Below are positions 45,937 to 55,941 of a stretch of DNA of 64,000 nucleotides, in pieces (positions within the stretch are counted from its first letter, which is position 1; every line of letters begins with the position of its first letter). This DNA is from Prinia subflava (taxonomy: Eukaryota > Chordata > Aves > Passeriformes > Cisticolidae), in contig NW_026960612.1 of NCBI RefSeq assembly GCF_021018805.1, positions 372,001 through 436,000 on the forward strand, read 5' to 3'. The position numbers and the translations under genes were made by a program. The notes under the pieces were generated by a model, which worked only from the letters and a program-made list of their open reading frames with translations, did no database searches and was not told where the DNA came from.

Positions 45937-45954
45937 TGGTGTCCAAGGTGGGGT
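45937..45954 (+). promoter_or_regulatory. Primer-binding site, Leu-tRNA type
   Basis: TGGTGTCCAAGGTGGGGT begins 5 bp after the LTR. TGGTGTC and the GTGGG core fit tRNA-Leu sites, the primer after which ERV-L is named; the match is imperfect. Confidence 0.6.
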
Positions 45955-46039
45955 ATGAGGGCATTGAGAAAAGGAGTAACAGTTCTTGGGTGACTTAGGT
46001 TTTTGTGTACTAGATATAGAGGCCTTGTTGGACAGCATC

Positions 46040-47880
46040 ATGTCGTCTAGTTTGCCCTGGTTTGGGTGGCATGTGGTTGTGGCTGTGTTTCTGCCATTTG
46101 CAGGCCCTTATCTAAACATGGGCCCTATAACTAAGGCTACTATGGCTGTTATCCAGTTTATTTTATGGGTTAATAAGGTGAGGAATTAATGGATTTTTAA
46201 CTTCCTCTGGAAGGCAGGCACATGGATTCAGAGCTATCACACCCTAACTGTGTGTTTTGGGGGTTACTTTAACAATGGTACCCACTGTGAGGAAATGACA
46301 CCGGGGGAAATTTTTTCCCAACCCTTCACCCAGCTCTTTAGGTCTACCCTACCAGTTTTTGAATGGTTTAAATCTTCTCTGAATGCTAATGATATCATAC
46401 AATGGCTGGTATTGCTTAGAGGCCACTTAATCTATTTTGCATTCAGAGATAAGGGGAGATTGACCTGGATAACCACCCTGATACTTACCCCAGAGAATAA
46501 GGATACTACCCCAGAGCCTGACCCTGCCCAACAGCCCGCCTCAGAGATAAACCACCTGGACTGGGTGAAGGAGATAGGTGAGACGGGCCAGATGCTAAGG
46601 GAGTACATTTCCCCTGTGGTAGCCTCATTAGCCCCAGCTGATGGGAAACCCTACCCCTGCCCTGACAAAGGAGAGTCTGATGGTGCAGCAGTGGAACCCA
46701 CAGACTTTACAACCATCCAGGTTCCAGCTGAACCACGGGGGCAGTCACAGCCAGCAGCAGTCGCCCCTGTGGAAACAAAGAAGTCTAAGGTGAAATCGGC
46801 AAACTTAGGTAATAAGGATAAGAAAGGAGGGCCCTCACAACCCACAGGGGAGCCTCAGGTTGAGATCATCACCGAGTCCCTGTCGTATGAAAGTCTCAGT
46901 AATCTGCAAAAAGATATTGGACAACGGGGACATGAGGCTTATACAGCCTGGTTACTTTGGGTCTGGGACCTTATGGGTCTAGTGTGTGACTAGATAGTGG
47001 TGAGGCAAGGAATTTGGGACCCTTGACCCAGGACTCAGGTTTGAATCAGGTATTTTTAAGGGAGCCAGGGCCAGGGCCCCTTTCCTTTGGGAGCGCCTTT
47101 TGATGAGTGTAAGGGAGAAGTTTGTCCACAGAGAAAGAATGCAGGTACACCACCATAGAATGCGCTGGAAGACTCTTGTGGAAGGGATCCAACCGCTGAG
47201 GGAAATAACGGTATTAGAAGTACTTTTTGGGAGGAGCAGACAGCACGATAATGACCCCAATAAGGTTAGGTGCACTGGGCAAATGTTGTGGAATCTGGCA
47301 ACTCTAGGACCATCTCAATACACCACATTCATTGCATCAATTAATGCTGAGGACAACCGACAGAGTGGGTTCTGTAGCCAACAAGCTCAGAAATTATGAG
47401 AGTATGATCAATGGCCCAATGCAGGCTCATGTCTCTGCCTTGGTTAAGAAACTTAAAGAGGAGATGAGGGAGCTGAGGGAGGAGATGAGGAGGAACAGTT
47501 CCCACGTGGCACCGGTGTGAGTTACAGGCCCCAAAATCAGAGCCCAACGTCCCCCAGCTAGAGAGAGAGGGTACACGCCATGAGCTGACCTGTGGTTTTT
47601 TCTGCGCGACCATTGGGAAGACATGGGAGTGTGGCATGGGAAACCCACTTCTGTCCTAGCAGCACGGGTGTGTGAGCTTAAGGAGAGAAACACTAACCGA
47701 GGGGGTTCCGCTAGAATGAAGGTAGCCTCAGCCTCCCATGACCAAACCACCAGGTATTACAAAAGTGAGGATGCTGTGTTGGATCCCCTTGAAGGAAGCT
47801 CTACTATGTATGCACATGAAGGGAATAGTAACCAGTGCTCGAGGGGCCCTGCCTCTAGCCAGGAAGAGGCACAGGAAAAC
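46040..47880 (+). pseudogene. gag: ERV-L gag, degraded
   Basis: ATG 46040 starts a hydrophobic N-terminal segment (WFGWHVVVAVFLPFAG), stopped by TAA 46187-46189. The same frame continues to 46993 with FAFRDKGRLTWITTLILTPE, a Pro/Glu-rich linker, and ESLSYESLSNLQKDIGQRGH, a motif typical of ERV-L Gag. From about 47000 to 47880 the frame is broken, with capsid-like pieces such as RMRWKTLVEGIQPLREITVL at 47160. The hydrophobic N-terminus recalls membrane association of class III Gag but could be part of the leader. It cannot make a full protein. Confidence 0.7.
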
Positions 47881-47929
47881 TGAGTCTTTTGGACTGTGTG
47901 GATTTGATGGCCTGGCACATCAGAGCCAC

Positions 47930-48180
47930 AGAAATATGAAGCTTTGGTTGATACTGGTTCGCAGTGTACCCTAATGCCGTCAGAACATGAGGGAACAGAA
48001 CCTATTTCCATTGCTGGGGTAACAGGGGGATCACAAGAATTTACTCTGTTGGAAGCCGAGGTGAGCCTGACTAGGAAGGAGTAGCAGAAACATCTGATTG
48101 TGACTGGCCCAAAGTCTCTGAGTATTCTGGGCATAGACTTTCTCAGGAATGGCTATTACAGAGACCCTAAGGGACTCAGG
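47930..48180 (+). pseudogene. pro: ERV-L protease, degraded
   Basis: LVDTGSQCTLMP with the DTG triad at 47950-47958, and SILGIDFLRNGYY near 48120 as the C-terminal protease motif. Stops at about 48082 and 48181 break the frame. Confidence 0.75.
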
Positions 48181-49560
48181 TAGACTTTTGGAATAGCTGC
48201 CGTGGAGGCAGAGGACATTAAGAAATTGAACACCTTGCCTGGACTATCAGAGAACCCATCTGCAGTAGGACTCCTGAAGGTAGAAGAGCAACGAGTACCT
48301 GTTGCCACCTCGACGGTGCATCGCCGGCAGTATCAGACGAATCGAGATGCCGTGATCCCCATTCACAAGATGATCCGAGAGCTGGAGAGCCTAGGGGTGG
48401 TCAGCAAAACCCACTCACCCTTCAATAGCCCCATTTGGCCTGTGCACAAGTCTGACGGAGAATGGAGACTGACTGTGGACTATCGGGCCTTGAATGAAGT
48501 GACACCACCACTGAGCGCTGCCATGCCGGATATGCTGGAACTTCAGTATGAGTTGGAGTCCAAGGCGGCAAAGTGGTACGCCACAACTGACATTGCTAAC
48601 ATGTTTTTCTCCATTCCTTTGGTAGTAGAATTCAGGCCTCAGTTTGCTTTCACCTGGAGGGGAGTGCAGTACACCTGGAACTGATTGTCCTATGGGTGGA
48701 AACACAGCCCCACCATCTGCCATGGACTATCTCATGCTGCACTGGAAAAGGGTGAGGCTCCGGAACATCTACAGTACATCGATGACATCATTGTGGGGGG
48801 GAATACGGCAAGAGAAGTGTTTGAGAAAGGAGAGAAGATCATCCAGATTCTCCTGGAAGCCAGTTTTGCCATCAAGAAGAGCAAAGTCAAGGGACCTGCC
48901 AAAGAGATCCAGTTCCTGGGATTAAAGTGGCAAGACGGACGGCATCAGATTCCCACTGAGGTCATCAACAAGATCACCGCAATCTCTCTACTGACCAGCA
49001 AGAAGGAAACACAAGCTTTCCTAGGTGCCATAGGCTTTTGGAGAATGCACATTCCTGAGTACAGCCAGATTGTGAGCCCTCTCTACCTGGTTACCTGCAA
49101 GGAGAACGATTTCCAATGGGGCCCTGAACAGCAGCAAGCCTTTGCCCAGATCAAGCAGGAGATTACTCATGCTGTAGCCCTTGGCCCAGTCAGGACAGGA
49201 CCAGATGTGAAGAACGTGCTCTACTCTGCAGCTGGGAACCACGGTCTGTTCTGGAGCCTTTGGCAGAAGGTGCCTGGTGAGACTCGAGGCCGACCACTGG
49301 GATTCTGGAGGTGAAGTTACAGAGAGTCCGAAGCCAACTGCACTCCCACAGAGAAGGAAATCTTCGCTGCTTACGAAGGAGTTCAAGCTGCCTCGGAAGT
49401 GACTAGCATGGAAGCACAACTCCTCCTGGAACCCTGACTATGGGTGGATGTTCAAAGGAAAGGTTCCCTCTACCCACCACGCCACCAATGCCACATGGAG
49501 CAAATGAATTGCTCTCATCACTCAGCATGCCCGTATTCAAAACCCGAACTGCCCTGGGAT
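48181..49560 (+). pseudogene. pol: ERV-L reverse transcriptase, degraded
   Basis: The RT fingers and palm read SPFNSPIWPVHKSDGEWRLT, VDYRALNEVTPPL and WYATTDIANMFFSIPL. The catalytic motif is YIDD at 48775-48786, then the connection region (FLGLKWQDGRHQIPTEVINK, FLGAIGFWRMHIPEYSQIV). TGA 48682-48684 interrupts the palm, and another stop at about 49312 is followed by further damage. The spuma/ERV-L character is clear from VDYRALNEVTPP and YIDD. Confidence 0.88.
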
Positions 49561-51027
49561 TTTGGAAGTAATTACCAACTGGCCAGAAAGTGAAAACTTT
49601 GATCTCACCAATGAAGAGGAACAAGAGCAAGTGACACATGCTGAAGAAGCTCCACCGTATAATCAGCTGCCAGCAGAAGAAACACGCTATGCACTTTTCA
49701 CTGATGGTTCTTGTCGCTCCGTAGGGATGAACCGGAAGTGGAAAGCTGCCGTATGGAGCCCCACACAACAGGGTGCATAAGCCACTGAAGGAGAAGGTGG
49801 ATCGAGTCAACTTGCGGAACTCAAGGCTATTCAGTTGGCCCTGGACATTGCTGAAAGAGAGAAGTGGCCAAAGCTCTACCTATACACTGATTTGTAGATG
49901 GTAGCCAATGCTCTGTAGGGTTGGCTGGAAAAGTGGAAAAAGGCGAACTGGCAGCGTAGGGGAAAAGCAATCTGGGCTGCTGATGAGTGGAAAGACATTG
50001 CTGCTCGGGTAGAGAAGCTACCTGTAAAAGTCCGCCATGTAGATGCCCACGTCCCCAAGAGTTGGGCTAATGAGGAGCACCAAAACAATGAGCAAGTAGA
50101 TCAAGCTGCGAAGGTAGAAGTGTCAAAGATAGACCTAGATTGGCAACACAAGGGAGAGTTGTTCCTAGCACGATGGGCCCATGATGCCTCAGGTTATCAG
50201 GGCAGAGGTGCCACCTATAAGTGGGCACGTGACCGAGGGGTGGATCTAACCATGGACAGCATTTCTCAGGTTATCCATGACTGCGAGACGTGTGCTGCAA
50301 TCAAGCAGGCCAAGCAAGTGAAGCCCCTATGGTATGGCAGGCGGTGGTCCAAATATAGGTATGGGGAAGCCTGGCAAATTGACTACATCACCCTTCCCCA
50401 AACCTGCCAAGGCAACCGCTACATACTGACCATGGTGGAAGCCACCACTGGATGGCTGGAAACCTACCCTGTGCCTCACGCTACTGCCCGGAACACCATC
50501 CTGGGTCTGGAAAAGCAAGTCCTGTGGAGACATGGCACCCCTGAGAGAATCGAGTCAGACAATGGGACCCATTTCTAGAACAGCCTCATAAACACCTGGG
50601 CCAGAGAACATGGCATTGAATGGATATATCACATCCCTTATCATGCACCAGCTGCTGGGAAAGTTGAACGGTGCAATGGACTACTTAAGACTACCCTGAA
50701 GGCACTTGGCAGAGGGACCTTCAAGGATTGGGAAATGAACTTAGCGAAAGCCACCTGGATGGTCAACACCCGAGGCTCCATCAATAAAGCTGGTCCTGCC
50801 CAGTCTGAACCCTAGCACACAGTGGATGGAGATAAAGTCCTTCTGGTACACATGAAAGGTATTTTAGGAAAGACTGTTTGGATAAACCCCACCTCAGGCA
50901 AGGGCAAACCCATCTGTGGGATTGTTTTTGCTCAAGGACCTGATTATGCTTGGTGGGTAATGCAGAAAGATGGAGAAACCTGTTGTGTGCCACAGGGAAA
51001 CCTAATCTTAATTGAGAATTGTGTATA
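49561..51027 (+). pseudogene. pol: ERV-L RNase H and integrase, degraded
   Basis: RNase H has YALFTDGSCRSVGMNRKW, ELKAIQLALDIAEREKW and a truncated YLYTDL, with stops near 49778, 49897 and 49916. Integrase has a zinc region (DCETC at about 50279), catalytic Asp in YGEAWQIDYITLPQTC, SDNGTHF at 50560-50575 followed at once by TAG, and AAGKVERCNGLL with the Glu. The C-terminus ends at TAA 51025-51027. No dUTPase or env follows; the polypurine-like AAGGGGTGGATAA precedes the 3' LTR. Confidence 0.85.
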
Positions 51028-51112
51028 AGGTTTCATTGTGTATGTATATATATAAAATAGAGTTTATTGATTTGGATATGATACAAATGATAATAGAATA
51101 AGGGGTGGATAA

Positions 51113-51864
51113 TGTCTTGGGTTGAAAAATGTAACCAAAAATGTGTATTCTATTTTCATCTGTTGGAACCGGTTGGGACATATTGTTCTTTATCTCTTGT
51201 AACTCTAGGGGGGGAAGAGAGCAGATGCCTTCTGTTAATGGGACAACTGATAACACCAGATAAGGCAGTGCCTTCTTATCTCTTCCTCCACCCATCCTCC
51301 TCCGAAGGACATCACCTGTGAATGGGCCATTTAAGGCCTCTCACATGACTGATAAGGTTACTTCATTCCATTGTGAGATGCTCCACTCAGTGGGAGGAGC
51401 CAAAGCCTTTCCACCAGCATAAAACCTGCAATCCCAAACACCAGTATAGCCGGTTTTCCACTGAATTCTCGGAGGAAGACCGGACACATCTTGCCAGCAC
51501 TGGACCCTTTTTTTCTACAGGATCATCTTTACTTCACAGAACCACATCTGTTACTCCAGGAGGACTTATTTGGACTGCTTCCAACACCCTGACAACAGGG
51601 TGTCAGGTCATATCTCTGACTCTGTCAGGGTTTTCTAGGACCTTTGTTTTTTTGCTTGTTTGGGGTTTTTTTTTTTGTACTACTGCATTTGTATATTTTT
51701 TTATATTCCTAGTAAAGAAATTTCTATTCCTATTCCCATATTTTTGTCTGAAAGCTCCTAATTGCAAAATTGTAATAATTTGGAGGGAGGGGGCTTTTAC
51801 ATTCTCAATTCCAAGGGAAACTCCAGTTTTCCCTGACAGATACCTGTCTTTCCAAACCAAGACA
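51113..51864 (+). repeat. 3' LTR of ERV-L
   Basis: TGTCTTGGG...CCAAGACA; 752 bp, with perfect 8-bp inverted ends. Confidence 0.92.
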
Positions 51865-51908
51865 GACAGAAACATGAGGCAACACAGAATTGCAGAAGAG
51901 AATCATTG

Positions 51909-52371
51909 AAGAGATTCACAGAATGGTGTGGGCAGGAAGGGACCCTAAAGATCATCGTGTTCCAACCCTCCTAGTATGGGCAAGAATGCCACCTCCTAGA
52001 TAAGATTATATTTAAGAAGCTCCTAAATTAAATTTCACAGAGTCAGGAACACTTCCCCTACTGTGAAATCATAGAACCATCTAGCCAGAAAAGACCTTCA
52101 AGATCATTAAATCCAAGGCCACTTTTGCCATGAGAAAAAGCCTTCCAAGTGTCAAAATACATCTAAGTTACTTGAGGAGAGAGAGCAAATAATGTATTTC
52201 ATATGATTCATAGAATCATAGAATGGTTCAGGTTCTGGAAAGGACTTTAAAGATCATCTAGTTTCAACCCCCTGCCATAGGCAGGGATGACTTCCACTAG
52301 ACCAGATTGTTCACAGCCCCACCCAGCCTGGTCTTGAACTCTTCCAGGGATGGGGCATTCACATGTGAAGT
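51909..52371 (-). mobile_element. CR1 LINE fragments in reverse orientation
   Basis: Three CR1 3'-end pieces start near 51915 (TTCACAGAATGG), 52070 (AAATCATAGAACC) and 52208 (TTCATAGAATCATAGAATGG). Each has the AAGG(A/G)AC...AAAGATCAT block. The last is interrupted at 52372 by a solo LTR. Three starts in 300 bp imply separate insertions or rearrangement. Confidence 0.88.
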
Positions 52372-52764
52372 TGTTGGTGGAGGGTTAAAAAAATATAATT
52401 TCTGGATTGAGTAATGTGTAGGGGGAGGAAAGTAGAGAACGTACAACTGGAACTTGACGCAGCTAGCTGGGAACAAGCGTCAGCTTCTGTAAACAGCTCC
52501 ATGCTATTGTTTTAACCAAATCAAGTGTGGATCAGGGTAGAAGCGTAGGTATGATTTAAGATAGTAACTAAGGAATAGGATAATCAGTATCTAGGGGTGG
52601 GGGTTAGTTAACATGTGTATAATTTAAACTATAAAAATCACGAATCGACTCTGTATCCTTTGGACATCAGATTTGGGTGTATTATCACCCCTGTGTCCCA
52701 CGCGCTGGAATAAAGAACCGCATATGATCGCCTTTGTGTGGTTATATGTTTTCCTACGCTAACA
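52372..52764 (+). mobile_element. Solo LTR (393 bp) of the same family as the provirus at 53605
   Basis: TGTTGGTGG...GCTAACA, flanked by AAGT at 52368-52371 and 52765-52768. It is nearly identical to the LTRs of the provirus 0.84 kb away, but its own 4-bp duplication shows an independent insertion later reduced by LTR-LTR recombination. Confidence 0.95.
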
Positions 52765-52955
52765 AAGTGAGGTGTTTTCCCCATTCTTTCAGTGCTCATG
52801 CAAAGCCACTATGCTGTGGTACTACTCAGTCCACACGGTGTAGGAGACTATTTTCAATTATGGTTCTTATGTGAAAAGATTGGTGTAGTTGAGAAAAACC
52901 CTATTATCTGTGCAGTGAAACAAACTCTTCCTCTGGTAAATTTAAATTACATTAC

Positions 52956-53108
52956 CTTGACTTCTGTTCTCTTGAATGCCAGAAAAGCTGGTGGGGTCTC
53001 AGGTTTTAACTTCATTTCTGGTTTCTTGACCAATGGATCTTGCAAAGCTGGTGCAACTGAAACCACCACAGGAGCTGGTTTTTGAGGTGGTTTTTTTGTT
53101 TTCTGAGC
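52956..53108 (-). CDS. INTS12: INTS12 exon following the PHD exon
   Basis: On the minus strand, acceptor tacttatacag precedes 53108 and donor gtaatg follows 52956; 153 nt, 51 codons, phase 0. It encodes [40 protein letters not shown] and [11 protein letters not shown], a basic, Pro-rich linker between the PHD finger and the Ser-rich tail. It joins in phase to 42885-43466. Its flanking introns are expanded by the ERV-L and class I proviruses. Confidence 0.95.
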
Positions 53109-53604
53109 CTGTATAAGTAGTAGGAAAAAAACCCCCTGAATTACTTATGGGACACATAACATGAACTGTTGTGACTGTTAACAAAAAGCACGAGCATTTT
53201 AAGATTGCAATCTAGACTTTATAATTTCAGCTTTAATGGTCCCTAAAATGAGGTAATAGGGGATGTGGAGATATGCTGGCTATGGTACTGGGGGCAGGGT
53301 CCAGCCAAAAAGCATCCTGAATAGAACTTTCTAGTTCAGCATGGAAAGAGTGTCAGTGTTGATGCTTGGAGAGCAGGAAAGCACTGGGCCTTTACAGGAA
53401 AAAGGCAAAGACAGGTGAACTTGCAGAAGACAAGGACATAGTCCAGCAGTACTGGGATGTAGGCTGTAAGTCTGCTAAAAAGTGGCAGGCAAAATGGCAG
53501 AATTCATGCCGAAACAAAACAAAGAAAGGTCATACTGAAGGCAACTGCTCAACAGCTAAATTGGCTACCCTGTGCAGGAACTGACCTCAAGCAAACACTC
53601 TTCT
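53109..53604. other. INTS12 intron
   Basis: Nothing recognised besides ordinary intron sequence. The target duplication TTCT (53601-53604) marks the provirus on the right. Confidence 0.6.
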
Positions 53605-53996
53605 TGTTGGTGGAGGGTTAAAAAATGTAATTTCTGGATTGAGTAATGTGTAGGGGGAGGAAAGTAGAGAACGTACAACTGGAACTTGACGCAGCTAGCT
53701 GGGAACAAGCGTCAGCTTCTGTAAACAGCTCCATGCTATTGTTTTAACCAAATCAAGTGTGGATCAGGGTAGAAGCGTAGGTATGATTTAAGATAGTAAC
53801 TAAGGAATAGGATAATCAGTATCTAGGGGTGGGGGTTAGTTAACATGTGTATAATTTAAACTATAAAAATCACGAATCGACTCCGTATCCTTTGGACATC
53901 AGATTTGGGTGTATTATCACCCCTGTGTCCCGCGCGCTGGAATAAAGAACCGCATATGATCGCCTCTGTGTGGTTATATGTTTTCCTACGCTAACA
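53605..53996 (+). repeat. 5' LTR of the hypermutated provirus
   Basis: TATAAAAA at 53862-53869, AATAAA at 53941-53946, ends TGTTGGTGG...GCTAACA. Confidence 0.95.
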
Positions 53997-54000
53997 TTTT

Positions 54001-54018
54001 TGGCGACCCAGATGGGAC
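54001..54018 (+). promoter_or_regulatory. Primer-binding site, possibly tRNA-Arg
   Basis: TGGCGACCCAGATGGGAC starts 4 bp after the LTR. It resembles Arg-type sites, but I cannot confirm an exact tRNA. Confidence 0.6.
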
Positions 54019-54300
54019 CTTGTGGGCGCAGCCAGGACCCCGCGACCCGATCACGCTCCAGCCGGCACCGGGTGATTTCTCGGGGAGCCCATCGGAGCCG
54101 CGACCCTCGCCGCTCACAACGACCCCTGGTGAGAGGTAAGGTTCTTTATTCTCTGGTCTGGGGGCCTGCCATTAAGACGCAGCGAAAGCTACGCTTGGTT
54201 GGGCAAAAGGAATTCCTGGTGGTATTGCCTAGGCAGCCGTCTGTCAGACATCGCAAAAGCGTTGCAGGTTCGGCATCTGTGGTTTTTATGTATCTGTAAT

Positions 54301-55530
54301 ATGGAGAAACTAAAAGGGTTAAAAGAGGTTTTGAGCAGCAATAATGCCTCTATACCAAGTTCTTCTCCGTTGGGTTGTTTGTTGGCACATTGGAAAGAGG
54401 GGAACTTCGGTCAGGAATTACGAAAAGATAAGTTGATTGAATATTGTAATGTTCACTGGCCAAAATACGCTTTGCCTGAAAATCAGAGGTGGCCGAAAAA
54501 CGGGTCTTTTGATGTGAAGGTTATTATGCAACTTAGATCGCTTTGTACACAAGATGGAAGGGTAGAACAATTACCATATATTGACTTATTTCTGTGCTTG
54601 CTTGAGAAACCGGTTTTGTGGCTTGACAAAATGAAAGCAATGAAGCTTGAGAATAATAAGTGTCTGGCTTGCGTCCAAAATAAGCATTGTATGGAACATG
54701 CAGTTTTAAGTGAAATTTTAGGGGAAAAAAGAGATGAACTGGAATCGGAATTATTGGTATCTCCCATGGCTCCCGGAACCACCACGGCCCCCTCAACACC
54801 AAGTTCTACCCCGCTCACCCTGACCCCACCTGATTCTCTTACACCCCCCTCGCTTGCGCCAGCACAATATGTTTCACCCCCACCTTTGTCTGCTGAAGGT
54901 AATTATCCTCCTCTGCCTGTGCCAGCCGCTCCTCCGCTTGCCCCTCCTCCGCCTGCCCAGGTGCCTGTCCCTCCTCCGCCTGCTCAGAGAACCCCCCCTT
55001 CTCCACATACACCTGCTCAAAGCTATCCTGCTCCCCCGCCCACACCCGCTGAAAGAAGATATACTGATCTTCAAGTAGACAGTGAGCAAGGAAGAACTCA
55101 GCTTGCCTTTATTTTCCTGGGCCAGGCACAAGAAGATATTAGGAAAAAGGTACAGAAACTGGAAGGGGAAGAGTTAAGAAACTTAGATAAACTCCTAGAA
55201 GTTGCCTGGAAAGTTTATAATAAGAGGGACAGAGAAATTGTCAAGAAACAGGGGCAAAGCCTTATAGCAGTTTTACAGAGACAGGGGCAGAGACGTAGTA
55301 AAAGTGGTCGTGGCGTTAATAGAGGTAGCTTTGGCAGAGGTTCTAGTCATGGTAGATTAAGTCTGAATCAGTGTGCATATTGTCGGATGGAGGGACACTG
55401 GAAAAGGGAGTGTCCAAACCAGTTTAGCCAGAATGGTCAGCCTCAGTTAGACAGTATGTTTAATCAAAGTAGTGAGCATCAGCTGGATGGTGTAGCCAGG
55501 GTCATGGTTTTACATGAGAGGGAGCCAGGA
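54301..55530 (+). pseudogene. gag: gag with internal capsid deletion
   Basis: ATG 54301 starts MEKLKGLKEVLSSNNASIPS. The matrix (HWPKYALPENQRWPKNGSFD) is followed by a Pro-rich domain rich in PPPPAQ-type repeats (about 54770-55050). The sequence then jumps to ERRYTDLQ/VDSEQGRTQLAF, which corresponds to the very end of capsid, so nearly all of capsid including most of the major homology region is missing. A zinc knuckle CAYCRMEGHWKREC lies at about 55372-55415. The frame is open, and no stop separates gag from pro. A protein could be made but could not assemble a normal core. Confidence 0.85.
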
Positions 55531-55941
55531 TCAAGAGAGCCCATGGTGACTTTGCATTTAGAAGGAAAAGACGTAGATTTTCTCATTGACACGAGGGCCA
55601 CACATTCTGTACTAAATTATCTTGAGGGGCAAATCGGGAACAAGTCAGCAGCAGTCATTGGAGCCACAGGGAAGGAGGAGGTACGGCCATTCTTGCAACC
55701 CCTAGAATTGAGCTTTGAAGATAAGATCTTGACCCATGAATTCTTATACATGCCAGACTGCCCAACTCCGCTCTTAGGGCGCAATCTACTGGCAGCACTG
55801 GAGGCAGTAATTACTTTTGAGAATAGTGAACTCGTAATGAAAATTCCGGAGTCTAAGACAGAAAAGATTTTGATGATAAAAGAAAAACCAATTTCTAATA
55901 TTCCTAAAGAAGTAGAAGATGCAGTAATTCCCTCTGTCTGA
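55531..55941 (+). pseudogene. pro: Protease with altered active site
   Basis: In frame with gag. The catalytic triad reads DTR (LIDTRATHSVLN, about 55586-55620) where aspartic proteases have DTG; GGG to AGG is itself a G-to-A change in GG context. TPLLGRNLLAAL near 55770 is the C-terminal motif. TGA 55939-55941 follows. Confidence 0.85.

Larger units (their letters stand above)
45179..51864 (+). mobile_element. ERV-L (class III) provirus without env
   Basis: A 6.7-kb provirus with LTRs 45179-45931 (753 bp) and 51113-51864 (752 bp). The ends are TGTCTTGG...CCAAGACA in the 3' copy, flanked by AACAG (45174-45178) and GACAG (51865-51869), a 5-bp duplication with one mismatch. A Leu-type primer site follows the 5' LTR. 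The interior has gag, a protease, RT, RNase H and integrase of spuma/ERV-L type and no env. About eight differences separate the LTRs in their first 120 bp, and many stops interrupt the genes. It lies in the INTS12 intron, antisense to the gene. Confidence 0.93.

Noticed and set aside
45179..51864. dUTPase or env in the ERV-L provirus
   Set aside because: No dUTPase-like or env-like sequence is visible between integrase and the 3' LTR.
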